Notes: generated by a model from the letters alone, not told the origin. Positions 35,451-47,275 are shown, counted from the stretch's first letter. The stretch: DNA of 64,000 nucleotides from Adiantum capillus-veneris (GCA_014529385.2 CM043956.1:62152620-62216619); one strand, 5' to 3'. Translations and numbers: made by a program.

Positions 35451-38400
35451 CTAGTCATCAAAGGGGTTGACACGCGAAGGCATGTCACCCACATCATCAA
35501 CATCAAGAGAGGTGGAGGCCCCCTCTCTGCTTCGCTTTTTAGGGCGAAGTAATGGTTGCACATAATCTGAAATCAAAGTGTCGTCATTGTCGACTGCTGC
35601 ACACACCCGCCCTGTGCTTAAGCATGCTGCCAATACGTGTGATGTACCACATCCCAACTCCAAACAAAGACCTCCAGGCCTACAAAGAAGCTCCACAAAA
35701 CATGCAATCAAAGAATGACTTCGTTGCAAGCCACCACGCCATGGCTGCCCGGATGATGATCTCGCTAGAGAAGACTCTGGAAGATGGTGCATCATGTAAG
35801 AATCCAAAGGTTGCATGCCAAGTCGATTGAATAGAGGAGTGCTCTCAACCACAAAGCAAGGTGGTTGCATGCCAACCCTATGCACCATAAGTAAGAGAGA
35901 ACAATGACACTACACCACCACATAGACAATTAGAACAATAAAAATAACAATAACACACCAAAATGAGAAACAAAGAAGTTAATTATGTAGAAGAGCATTA
36001 CCTCAATCCGACCACCAAAGCTATTACCATAACCATAATCTCCATGATGAAGAACTACAATGCGACGATGAACAGTCATCTCTGATGCACGACAAAATCT
36101 CTCAACCCAGCCAATGGTATCTCCTGCAAGAGGTTTCTAAAGTCACAATAGAAAACATACAACAAAAATATCAACAAGTATTGTATAAAATTAAGATTGA
36201 AGCACAAACCTGTCATAGAGACCATGATCAACAACCACCCAGAGTCTGACAAAGTAGAATATGCAAGTTGCATGCCTGCACGAACATGATCCTCACTACA
36301 AACATCCCAAAGGGGTACAACAGGGGAGGCTAAGTGGGAACCACCAAAGGGAAGATCCAAAAAAATAAAATCAGCAGCCCATGCGACTGTTCTCCCACCA
36401 CGCACGCACAAGGTTCCATCAAAGCGTGAAGATCCCATGAGCTCATGAACACAAATCCATGCCGGATGTCGAACATCGGCCCTAAAATCAGCAGCAATGG
36501 CTATGTAGTCCCCAGAAATGGCCATGCATCGTGAGTCAGACAATGAGGACAGAGAAGACAAGGGAATATCAACGATGTAGACAAAAGAAATGGTTTTCTT
36601 TGCAACAATCTCCCCATGAGCTACTGCAATACAAGAGGCTAAACAAAGTGAATTAACTCCAATAAATGAACATACAAACGTCTGCATCGTAAGTGATAGC
36701 TCACCATGCTCTCGCTCCATGTTTTCATCCACCCTAGTCTCAACAATCACCTCCTTTCCCTTGTGAGTAGTATTTGTAGCTTAGAAAAAGAAATAAAACA
36801 CAATATGACCAGTATGTAAAACAAATGAGTCAAGAAAGAAGAGAGTTTAAAGCTCTTCAACAAATCATGGTTCAGTCTGTTTTGAGTAACCATTTACCTG
36901 ATATTACCTCATTCACTCTAGGAGGTAGAGGCACATCGACGGATGCACCACCAACTCTCATAGTATCATGAAGCTCTCTCTCTCTCTCTCGCCAATACAT
37001 GCCCAGAAGCCATGTCTATCCACCATGGGCATGTCTCCATCTCCCAAGTAGTGAGCTTATGTATGGAAGGGGAGTACATGCATTCTTCCCTAGTAGATAG
37101 TTGTGCCCACTGCTTAGCTAAGAATGGAATCCCTGGAAGAAAGCCTTTTCCAACCAAGGATAATAGAAATCTAAAACAATCAAACAAAATAACATCACTA
37201 CAAACTTTGTAATTATGAAAAGCTTGAAATAAAAGTATGATGAGCTTGACCTATAGGCTAGCCGTTGAGATGCCATGCGTACTGTGTCCACTTTCTTCAT
37301 AGCTTGCTTGTCAACATCTTTTGTCTTAGCTTCAAGAGAGGTTTCCAAAGGAAAAAGATAGGGTCGTGCTTCAAACTTGAGCTCCTCAAAGTAAGAGGCA
37401 AGAGAGCAATCATGAGGCAACAAAATACCACCAACAATGTTGGTTAAGTCCTCCACAAACTTTGTGGCTCTCTCAAATATCCTTTGTAGAAGGCCTTCTC
37501 TACGAATCCAACTACATAACAATGAAGATGAGAAAAAACAAAAACAATCACAAAAAACTATCAATCGTACATCAAAGATTCTTGAATGTCAAAAGAAACT
37601 TCACTTACATGCGATACACATGATCTCCTTTCTTTAAACCATAAGATGCTCTAGTAATCTTGTCTGCCTCAAGCAAGGAAACCCATAACAGTTTGCTCAA
37701 GACAGGAGCATCATGCATAGCAATCAAGTTCAGCTTCTCAAGCGTAGCCCAACTATCAGGACCCCACTTGAGTGCAAGAACTCGAACCATCCAATCCGGT
37801 CCAAGATTCGGATCAACAATATTTAGTAACTGTAGTATTTGAGCAACGAGTAAAAAACCAAGTTTAAACAGCTATTACACTATGTGCAAATACCTAAACA
37901 AAAATATTTCAACCACCTTTCCAACACGCTCTCCATATTTGAGTGCTAAATCATTCAATATCTTCTCCTCCTCTTTTATAAGTTCTTCATTTGTCATTGT
38001 CTGCCTAGCTTGCTCTATTCTTTGGCTCAATTCCTTGGACATTTGAACCTTCAACACATAATTAAAACTAAATAATTTGCAAAAAAACAAGCACATACTC
38101 TTTGGCTCAATTAATTGGATATTTTATCCTTCAATACACAATTGAAAACACATAATTTTCAAAAAAACCAAACACGAGATCTTTCTTAAAAATTAGGCCA
38201 AAGACACTTACATCGTATAAGAGCTTTCCCAAGTATCGACGAGTAAGTGGATACCAAGGCTCCACACCCTTCGAGTATTTCTTACGTACTGCAGCAATCA
38301 ACTTTTGATCTTTTTCTGGAAGCCCTGTTACATAAGCTTCATGATCTGCTGCACAAATGTGGGAGCAGTTGACAAGCTCATCCCTAAGATGGGTGACCAC

Positions 38401-39782
38401 AAGAGCACGTGTGTTCATGCTATTCCAAGTTCATATACAATACATACATAGTCAAAAACATAACGTAGACATTTTTTGATAGAATATATGGAAAGTCATA
38501 AAACTTACAAATTCATTCTTTGCAAGCTACTAAGAAGAGCTATCTCTGGCACTCGTGTAGGGTCAATAATTGTACAAAGCACACTACAATGTTGCTCTCG
38601 ATCAGTGAAACTAAAACTACCTCTAGGACTCCATGCCGACGTGGATGCCTAGAGGAAATTTAAAAAATCAAAAACTTTATTTATTGATCATCCACCAAAA
38701 CATCCAAGTCGGCATGGATAACAAGAGGCAACTAACAGATTTAAAGAAAGCATGCATAATTATAAAATTTTATCTTGAGAAATTCCTTCTAGCCATCCAT
38801 GTCGGCGTGGACATCTTGAGGGAGCTTAATGAGAATGAATCACTGCAAAAACAAATTGTTCCAAGAAACTCTCTCTAGCCATCCACTTCGACGTGGATGG
38901 CTAGAGACAGTTCTTAGAGAAGATATGCAACTCTGCAAATCTCAAGACAGAGCGTATCTATAGCTAAATTCACACATTCAAAAATTCCTTCTAGCCATCC
39001 TCGTCGGCGTGGATGGCTACAGCCAGTTCTAACAGAAGCTATAAAACTCTGAAAACATTTGTCCCTAGAAACTCTATCTAGCCATCCTCGGCGACGTGGA
39101 TGGCTAGAGACAGTTCTTAGAGAAGCTATGCAACTCTGCAAATCTCAAGACAGAGCGTATCTATAGCTAAATTCACACATTCAAAAATTCCTTCTAGCTA
39201 TCCATGCCGGCATGGATGGCTACAGCCAGTTCTAACAGAAGCTATAAAACTCTGAAAACATTTGTCCCTAGAAACTCTTTCTAGCCATCCACGTCGGCGT
39301 GGATTTCTATAGACAGTTCTAAGAGAAGATGTGCAACTCTGCAAATATCAAGAGAGAGCGTATCTATAGCTAAATTCACACATTCAAAAATTCATTCTAG
39401 CCACCAACGCCGGCGTGGATGGCTACAGCCAGTTCTAGCAGAATTTATGAGACACCATCAATCACAAAAGCAATAGAGGGTATGCAATAGTTTGGTTTAT
39501 CCAAGAGATTAGGCTAAGAATGCATCTCTCCTGTACTTTAGTTTAGCCTCCTGTAATGTGTAGAAAGCTTTAGGAAGATTTCTGTGACAGGTTTCTGTAT
39601 TCTTAAAAACTGTCAATAATTAAATTAAAACTAGTAGCCTTAAAAAACCTTACAAAACTTCATCTTAAACATTGAAAAAAAAACTAGCTATAGCCATCCA
39701 CGCCGGCGCGGATGGCTACAGGTAGTTTACAAAGGTACCTAGCAGGAGGCTTTCGAGCCGAGGAAGACTCCCTTCTCCCCAT
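35451..39782 (-). CDS. Spliced gene with a permuted amino-methyltransferase-like domain
   Basis: Ten exons, all with GT-AG borders and matching phases: 39,782-39,739; 38,622-38,509; 38,419-38,212; 38,048-37,917; 37,829-37,609; 37,511-37,251; 37,170-36,908; 36,759-36,210; 36,123-36,002; 35,909-35,451 (stop). About 790 residues. Start ATG at 39,782 gives MGRRESSSARKPP. Residues ~120-165 form a charged helix (QMSKELSQRIEQARQTM). Around residue 550 is DFIFLDLPFGG, a motif IV (DPPY-like) candidate, followed by a helix and GWLLIMVS. Around residue 723 is LCLELGCGTSH, motif I (SAM binding), then GRVCAAVDND. IV before I is the beta-class order of N6-adenine/N4-cytosine DNA methyltransferases (PF01555-like). 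Exon 7 needs one more GA unit to stay in frame. Host gene or transposon gene is undecided; activity is inferred only from motifs. Confidence 0.72.
36989..37006. repeat. (GA)n tract inside exon 7 causing a frame slip
   Basis: On the minus strand the exon reads ...GCGAGAGAGAG...CTTCATGAT. Coming from upstream, the frame ends ARERERAS-stop. The frame that fits the downstream splice junction reads RERELHDTM. One extra GA unit (or two fewer) would join them. Everything else in the gene is in phase, so this is the only lesion seen. Confidence 0.7.
38625..39722. repeat. Tandem hairpin array in intron 1
   Basis: About ten imperfect palindromes of the type CTAGCCATCCACGTCGGCGT followed by GGATGGCTAG. 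They lie near 38,632, 38,695, 38,790, 38,874, 38,988, 39,074, 39,190, 39,280, 39,396 and 39,691. In the middle of the array the spacing alternates (about 115 then 87 bp), so the real unit is about 203 bp with two hairpins. The spacers are conserved (CAGTTCTAACAGAAGC and CAAATCTCAAGACAGAGCG). The array lies inside intron 1; the 3' splice site at 38,623 is at the edge of the last palindrome. Confidence 0.85.
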
Positions 39783-39840
39783 GACAATTTCTATGTGAAC
39801 TCCGAGCTTGACGATCTGTAGTGGTTAAGGCGCATATGCT

Positions 39841-40090
39841 GTAGAGAAGATTGCTTGAAGGTTGAAGATTTCTTGCTACAGAGAAGATTGCTTGAAGGTT
39901 GAAGATTGCTTGCTACAGAGAGTATATGGCCTCAAAGGGCGTAACTTGAGAGCAAGAGAGGGCTGAGGTTTGAAGGCAAGAGATGGCGCAAGAGAGGACT
40001 GAGGTTAGGGCCTCAAAGGGCATAACTTGAGAGCAAGAGAGGGCTGAGGTTTGAAGGCAAGGGATGGCGCAAGAGAGGGCTGAGGTTAGC
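39841..40090. repeat. Short tandem repeats upstream of the methyltransferase-like gene
   Basis: Two arrays in the 5' flank or 5' UTR: a 37-bp unit (GAGAAGATTGCTTGAAGG, at 39,844 and 39,881) and an 81-bp unit (CTCAAAGGGC..., at 39,931 and 40,012), two copies each. GAGAGCAAGAGAGGGCTGAG is shared within the second. Confidence 0.8.
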
Positions 40091-41451
40091 GCATTAGATT
40101 GTTGTGGTTAGCGCAACAGATGGGCAAGAGGTAGCGCTAGCAGCTTTCAAGGCAAGACTTCCAGGTCTGCAGCATAGAAAGGCTTCTTTAAGAAAAACGT
40201 ATAATTAATAAGAGCCAGTGCATCTTGACCCTATTTTGGAAAAGATAAAAGCAGCGTTTTTTTTTTGTTGCCACACATGTCCTTTTGCTCTACATACTTG
40301 GTTATCCCAATTTTTTGGAATCGAACTAGATACCGGAAGGAGGTTAGGTGACCGCAATACAAGGAGAGTGCGGGCAGGTGTGTTTTTCTTCCAGAGAGGT
40401 GGGTGGCTTTAAGAGGTGTGGACGGCCGTTGGCCTTACACAAGACGTTGACGCAGGGCCTGAATAACGTTTTTTAATGCAAGAAAGCAATTGAAAAATTG
40501 CATTATTTATAAAAAAACAAATCTTTTTGTAACACTTTCACTGCATTGTTCGGGGAAAGTGTCCGCTTAAAATAACTATTGTAAAATTCGGACAAATGCA
40601 TTTAATCCTCCAAGGCAATGTACTTTGTCCCATATATTATCTCAAATGAGTCCTACTTTGTAGTATGTCTGATCCAAGAGTGGGGGAGACCCTCAACTAG
40701 AGCTTTCCTTCGATTACACATACAGCTAATTTGACCTTGTTTTATGGAACTTTGGAATCTATCTCAAACTAACCTGTGTGTCGAAGGCACATGTACAACT
40801 ATTTGCATCCCTCACCATATTACCTGTTTGGGGCATAGTCCCAATGCTGGTAGATTAGCTTAGTGCTCACATATCCCGGTCTATAGTGTAAATTGGGCTT
40901 GCAAATTAAATATTCCCAATCATAATACCATGGGACCTTGATTTTCAAGCTTAAAAATCTCTGACGCTTGCCGACCATATCTGACGCTTGCCAGCTTTTC
41001 ATCTGTGCATCGATCTTCATCTCTCTACTTGCTATCGAAGGTGGAAGTTATGAGCTCTTGTCGGAGACTTCCGGGGCTTGGTTCTAACTAATCCTCGCGT
41101 GACCATGCCCGTAGCTCAGCAAAGTGCAAACACTCTAAAATGCGGTTGGAGAGGGTATTTGGGATTTGTGCATGGGATATTGAAGAGGGTAGGTGAAATT
41201 CGCTTGTCATTACTATGCACGATTCACTGAAAATCTTAAAACTCAAAGTGATTAATTTTTTATTATAATATATTTTATAAAGCTATGATTGTTGTTCTTG
41301 GGAACACGAACATGCAATCCTCTTGGCGGCTTGCGGTTATGAATAGGATTTTAAGCATATCAGTCTATTATATTTACACCCGTTGTATCGTTCAAAACCA
41401 TGCCAATGCTTGCTAATATTTCTTACCTTCTACTCTGCACACTATTAACCC
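40091..41451. other. Intergenic region between two divergently arranged genes
   Basis: No ORF of note. It should contain the promoters of the minus-strand methyltransferase-like gene and of the plus-strand transposase. I could not identify either terminus of the transposon here. Confidence 0.6.
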
Positions 41452-44400
41452 ATGGGGAGATGTATTACAGTTTTTGGTCCAAAGCGTGGACAAAAGCTAG
41501 TGCTTATGTTTGATACCAGAATTTACTCGTTGACAGTTGCTTCTTTGCAAGAACATTTTGAGCTTCGTGATGCTAATTTCTGTCTTCGTCCATTAACATT
41601 ATCTGGACCGCAAGTCAAGGTAGAAGCTACTATATCATCAGATGGTGAACAAACTTTTATGCTTGATCATGAGAAACACTAGTTCTACAAGGTGGATATG
41701 AGAAGTGAGGATCAGATTGATGCTGGCATTGGCAGAGTTTCTCATGACAAGAAAGACAAGAAAGTACCTATCTCAGAGATCAATGCAAGTGTGATTGACA
41801 TGATTAAGTGCATGCCATTGCAAAGCAATTTGTATATTGCACTCCATCAAGCCAAGAAAGTGGTCCCTACTGATGAGCTCCCAGCTCATTATGATGGGTA
41901 TATTGCTTTTGAATTACCGCCAGCTGGTCATTGTTCAGGTATGAGTGGTATGGAACAAAGACATGATAGTCACATGTGGACAAAGTATGTTACTTGTAGT
42001 AGTGATAGTTTCGATGGTGTTGTCAGATTTAGTAGATGCTCTGGGCATTTGCGTTGCATCAACATTGATTGTCCATTTTATTTGCGTTCAAATATGTCCA
42101 ATGAGTCTCAATGGCAAGGTAGGCTTGTTAAATCTAGTCCTAAAGGATTGATCTCTTCTCAGTATGGCACACTGGTATGCACTCATTGTGGACAAATTCC
42201 CGAATGTGTTTCTACATGTCCTGCAGTTATTTACTATTGTTTGCCTAGAGATAAGCATAATTGTACTAGGTGTGCTTTGCATCTTGGAGAACATAATCAT
42301 CCATGTTCAGAAGGGAGGAGTCGAATGGTTGAAAGTAACATTGATGAAATGTTGCTTGATCGTGCGAGTCGAGATTCTTTGGTGACTGCAAAACAATTGG
42401 AACGGGCCACCACCCATGATCTTATCATGGAAAAGCTTATTGGAGCGGGTTCAACAGCAACTTCTATGATTGAAGATTTGGAATTTGCTGAATTCCTTGA
42501 CAGTGTGACTCCCCTTTCAAATAAAAGGAGAGTGGAACGAAGCTTGGAGTCTGCAAAAAGATCAAAGAATATCACTTCAAAGGGTCTTGAGGCAGTGCTT
42601 GACTTGAAAAGCAAGTGCAGATATCCTTTCATCCATAGTATCCTTTTCCCAGGTCAATTGGGTGAAAAGGTACAACCTCATGTATTTAAAATTTCAATTA
42701 AGGGACCAGGCAGTGGAGTTGATTTGGTGAATCGAATGCGCCCTGGAGGTAATTTAGAGCAAATGTGGGTGCACTTTGATCATGTTCACCGTGTACAAGG
42801 ATGGTCGACTATGTCAGCGCATGTCTATGACCCTTACGTACGAGAGCTGCTCACCATTGCAACTGTTGAGTTTAGCGTGGAAAATAAATATGCTCAGATT
42901 GAATTTTGGAAGATGCAGAACAATGTGGTTAAGGAACAGGGTTTTGATAAGCCAGAGTTCAGGGGATTTATGGCAGATGAAGCCAGTGCCAATTGGATTG
43001 CTATGCATACTGTTTATTTTGGAGGAGCAAAGAGGTCTATTCCAAACAAAGAGAGATCATGTTTATTTCATTGGGAGCAAAGTATGGTTCGACATACTGG
43101 CAAGTGCATCCGTCCCGCATTTCAAGAGGAGCACAAGATTTTGTGCCGCAAGTGGAGAACAGCACCTACAGAGAATGCCGCTGAGCATTGTAAGGGAGAG
43201 CTTAGAAGATTTTGGAAAACAGGAATGGCCATTGAAGGGGATATTGCTTCGTTGGAGACATGGCTAGCTTGGTGGGATGTGCGAGTGCCTCATTGGGGGG
43301 AAAGATTTGTATCACAAGATGCTGCAGGAATATTTGTCCCTAACACAAACTTGTCTGAGTCAAAACATGCTAGTATGCGAGCCTCTGTTGGTTATAAGGA
43401 TCACATAAGTTTGTATGAGGCAACATGTGCATATATGGCTTTAGCCATGCTTCAAAGTGTGAAATATAATGCCTATTTGAAAGGTGTTGGGAGCTCCACC
43501 GGTCCTGGCATTAAAGATTTGGCAGATCGCTTCATGAACCAACCTTCATCTGCTTCAGTGGAAACAGGAAAGAAACTAGTTGACCTCACACATTCTTCAA
43601 TGCATGAAATGGGTGTCAATAGTCCTGAAATGAATAGAAATATACTCCAAGAAAAGAGTATTAGAAAAAAGAGGCCAATTTTTGCTGATGCGAATATTGT
43701 CTTGGAGGAGGATAGCCACAAGCCAGAGTATGTTACAATGACAAGTTCAATTGGTGGGCTTCAGGCCAAAAAAAAAACTCCAAGGGATGTCCCATATCCC
43801 GAAGTAAATATAGCAAAGTCAGTTTGGGCAATAAGGAGAACAGAACCTGGGCGAAAGATGAGTTGTTTTGGTGTGGTGTCAAAAGATGGAGATAGATGTG
43901 GGCGCTTCATTAATGATTGTTCAATGGATGCCAAAATAGGGGTGCCAGCTCCTTGATTTTGGGGTCGCAGAAAATATCCTCCATCTGGTTCACAACAAGG
44001 AGGCATTATGGAAGGGTACATTTGGTTTTGTAACTCCAATAACATGCACACATGGAAGGTTCACAACATAGTTGAAGGGCCACCAGGTCCAGCTCCCGGT
44101 GTTTGGGTGGTTGCAGAGGGCACAAATTTGCAACCCCAAGAGGTAACGCAATTGCAAGCAGCATCCGTCCCAAATTTAGAGATGGAAAGATTGTGAAATG
44201 GAGATCACGATTAACAAAGGAGTTTCATGGCAAGATTGAAGTGGGTAGAACCATGGCAGCAGAGTTGGTGCGAGAGGTCATTGTGTTTTGCAATGAAACA
44301 CATGTTTTCTATGTTAAGAGTGTGGGGTCAAGTGCAAAGGGAGTAACATACTCTGTGACAATGTCAGATTTTCCTAGATGTACTTGCGAGGATTTTCAAA

Positions 44401-44570
44401 ACCGAGAAAGCAAGCGCCTTGTGTATATGCCATGTAAGCACATTTACTTCATATTTCTGCAAGTACTTGGCCTTGACCCTCATGCTCATGAGTTCATGCA
44501 TCAGGATGCTCTAACGAAATTGGAGTTAGCCCAAGCACTTGGAGGTTCACGGGTGCTGATGCAGCCTTAA
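41452..44570 (+). pseudogene. Mutator-like transposase with SWIM zinc finger
   Basis: Cut-and-paste transposase of the MULE type. The frame starting at ATG 41,452 has an in-frame TAG at 41,680, is open from 41,692 to 43,953, has a TGA at 43,954, continues to about 44,140, and then shifts frame to 44,570. N-terminal ~75 residues form a beta-rich block (LTLSGPQVKVEAT). A Cys/His region follows at 42,040-42,310 (CINIDCPFY, then HNCTRCALHLGEHNHP), like the zinc-binding region of MULE/GCM-type proteins. The catalytic core has YDPYVRELLTIATVEF (first Asp candidate), FMADEASANWIA (second Asp) and CLFHWEQSMVRH (C-x2-H), with the Glu candidate in NLSESKHA. The C-terminal SWIM finger CTCEDFQ...MPCKHIYF is at about 44,379-44,445. 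Nearly complete but not translatable as read. No terminal inverted repeats found. Confidence 0.82.
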
Positions 44571-45000
44571 AGGCTTGTGGACCTTGCAATGGTTTTGAGA
44601 AGTAGTTTTTTGGGTGATATATATGTGCTTATCAGTATTAACTTTTGCCTCAAATATTCTCGTGCTGCAGTATTTTAGTTGTTGCGCTCTCCATTTTGAT
44701 TTGTAGATGCGATACACCTATTTGCTTAATTTCAATGTTGATGGAAGGTTTTTGGCATGTGTTAGCGATAGAACAATTTAAAAATTATTTTTACATGTAA
44801 AGAAACTATGTAGGGAGTGTCTCTAACCAATAAAAGTCAAAGTATATACAACTAATATATTGCACAAGGATATAAAAAAACATTGTAAGTTTTGCAAAGT
44901 TTATGGTTTGCTCAATTTTGTGTCAAAAAAATTATAAGTTTTGCTAGGTTTCCCCCTCGCTCGATTATATTTGCTCGGATTTTGGGATTCCCCCTTTATG
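44571..45000. other. 3' flank of the Mutator-like gene
   Basis: AT-rich. At 44,955-44,992 there is a CTCGCTCG/GCTCGG run ending GGGATTCC, resembling 2,250-2,310 downstream of the truncated copy. Possible shared terminal region of the transposon family. Confidence 0.35.
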
Positions 45001-45001
45001 T

Positions 45002-45795
45002 GTAGTTCTTACTCAAGAGTCATATGTGACAAGTCTCTAATGTTTTTCCTATTAGACAAGTCTCTTAGGTACCAACCAGGCTCGTGTTGATCATGATACT
45101 CAGTGTGTATTAAAAATCATTCAAGTGGTCCTTAAAAAAAGGTACTCATTACATGGATTGTGTATTGTGTAATGATAACTTTATTTGCTAACAATTGGCC
45201 CTCACAATTTCATTAAAAAAATAAAATCATTTTCAATTTCATGAGGAAGGATCAATGCCTTAGAACAATGTTTGTGAATGAAAATTGAAGGTGAACAATT
45301 GTCAAAGTCTAAAATTGAAGGCTAAGGAATCACCATAAGTGGCATATGCTGCAATGCCATGAAGAGGAAGTCCAAAAATGAGTAGTTGGAATATATTGTT
45401 GCTCAAACGTGAGCTACAAACACATGAGCACTAGTAGCATACATTGATATGCCACAAGGGCACACCCTTGGCTTGCCATCAACTTCATGCCTTTCTTTGC
45501 AAAGACGCTCTTGCAATCATGCTTTAGTTTCCAAGGGAATTTAAAACGGGCTATTTTTTGGGTGATGTCGTAGTTTATGCGGTTTATATCTCTCTCTCAA
45601 CTACCACAATGTCTATCCTCTTGCCACCTCATAGGCCCATTCCCACTTGTAGAACTTCCTTACACTAATGCCGTAGGTGCCCTTTTCCTCTTATTATTCA
45701 TCCAAACTTTTTATCACATCATGGTGTACACATTAACGCCATAGGCACCCTCCTTCCTACTATTATTCATCCAACTCTTTTCTGGTTGTTTAGTG
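45002..45795. repeat. Dispersed ~0.8-kb repeat, copy 1
   Basis: Begins TAGTTCTTACTCAAGAGTC and contains ACAAGTCTCTAATG, AGGTACTCATTACATGGAT, CATGAGGAAGG and CCACAATGTCTATCCTCTTG in that order. Copies 2 and 3 carry the same blocks in the same order. No ORF. Possibly an LTR or a non-autonomous element. Confidence 0.85.
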
Positions 45796-45824
45796 TGTTG
45801 TGAACTTATATAGAGTGAAATGGA

Positions 45825-47275
45825 TGAGAGATGTACTAGAGATAGACAACATTATAGTAAACCCCAGAATAACATTGAGGCACACATGGCGTATGGAATC
45901 TTTTGAAAAAGTATTACATTTTATTTTATTTAGGAAACCAATAGAAGTTCTTAGTCAAGAGTCGAATGAGACAAGTCTCTCATGCTTGTCCTATTATACA
46001 AGTCTCTTGTGTACGAAACACATGCACATTGGTCATGACAATGAGTATGTATTTTAAAATTCACTCAAGTGTTCTGTAATGAAAGGTCTTTAGTACATGG
46101 ACAATGAACTATGTAATGCTAACTTTCTTAACTAACTATTATGTCTCCCCAATCTCATAAAAATAAAAAGTCTCTCAAAACATATTAAGTGTGTAAGTGA
46201 AGGGTGAGTTTAGGAAATGCAAAGATAGATGAAGGCGGAAAGTCAAAATACATATGAAGGTGGAAAGTCAATATACCTTTTGTGTCCATATAAAGAGGTG
46301 GTCTACTTCACATTGGTATATTTGTGTTTCTCTTCTCCTTTATTTTCCCTTTAGCATTTTCTTCTCTTTAAAGTATCCTTGCTCTCTCTCCCTCTCTCCC
46401 TCTCTCTCTCTCTCTGTCACAATGTTGTATCCACCCTTCTCACATCCAACTGATACTGTTGCAAATCGACGTGCTTCATCATTGCCCTTTGCGACATGAT
46501 ATAGACTAGAGCATTGTTTTTGTTGTTGTTGAGGGAATCTTTGAATTAGGAATACCCTATAATTTTTTTGAAGCCATTAGGAATACCTTTTAACTAATAG
46601 GCCCCCACAATTTTGGGAAAAAAATTCATCTTCAAATTCATGAGGAAGGCTTAATGCCTTAGAAGAATGTTCGCTAGTGGAAATTGCAAAGGTGAACAAT
46701 TGTGAAAGTCTAAGATTGAAGGTAGAGGAGTCAACACATGTGAGAGACGTTGTAGTGCTATGAAGGGGAAGTCCATAAACTAGTAACTGCAATGTATTGC
46801 TGCCATGAAAAGACCTGTAACTACATGAGCACTAGTAGCATACATCACTTTTTTGCAAGGACAAACACTTGGCTTCTCATCAACTTCAACAAAGAAGTAT
46901 AGTTCCATGAGGGCACACCCTTGGCTTGTCATCAACTTCATGTCTGCCTTTACAAAGATGCTATGGAAATCATGCTTGGCCATTGGTAGTGGCAAGCTAG
47001 TGAGTGGGTCAAGGGAAGTAAACAAGCTTGGCTTTGGGTGCCACTTCAATTATCATGGTAGATACTCTCTCTTAGCAACCGCATTGTTCGTCCTCTAGTA
47101 GGCTGCCGCCTTGCAAGCTCCTTCCCTACTTGCAAAACTTCCTTGCACATTAATGTTGTATGCGGCCTCCCCGTTATCATTCATCCATAGTCTTTAATAT
47201 ATCATGGTGTACACATTAATGTGGTGGGTGTCCTTTTCTTGCTATTATTCATATGAACTCTTGCTGCATGTTTGC
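45825..47275. repeat. Dispersed ~0.8-kb repeat, copy 2, interrupted
   Basis: The first part, 45,825-46,150, matches the start of copies 1 and 3. The second, from about 46,590 to 47,275, matches the rest. The intervening ~440 bp (including a CT tract at 46,381-46,416) are absent from the other copies and look like an insertion. TTAGGAATACC occurs twice near its right edge (about 46,547 and 46,576). Confidence 0.8.

Noticed and set aside
35552-35830. Plus-strand 92-residue ORF
   Set aside because: Antisense shadow of exon 10 of the methyltransferase-like gene, which has motif and splice support.
36076-36209. Extension of the exon 8 frame through 36,076
   Set aside because: The frame stays open but loses similarity to methyltransferase sequence after the GT donor at 36,209; the spliced route gives GDTIGWVERF in phase.
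42088-43267. Other-frame ORFs of 60-163 residues inside the Mutator-like gene
   Set aside because: Shadows of the long transposase frame.
40091-45000. Terminal inverted repeats and 8-11 bp duplications for the Mutator-like element
   Set aside because: Looked for on both sides; nothing beyond short motifs was found by eye.
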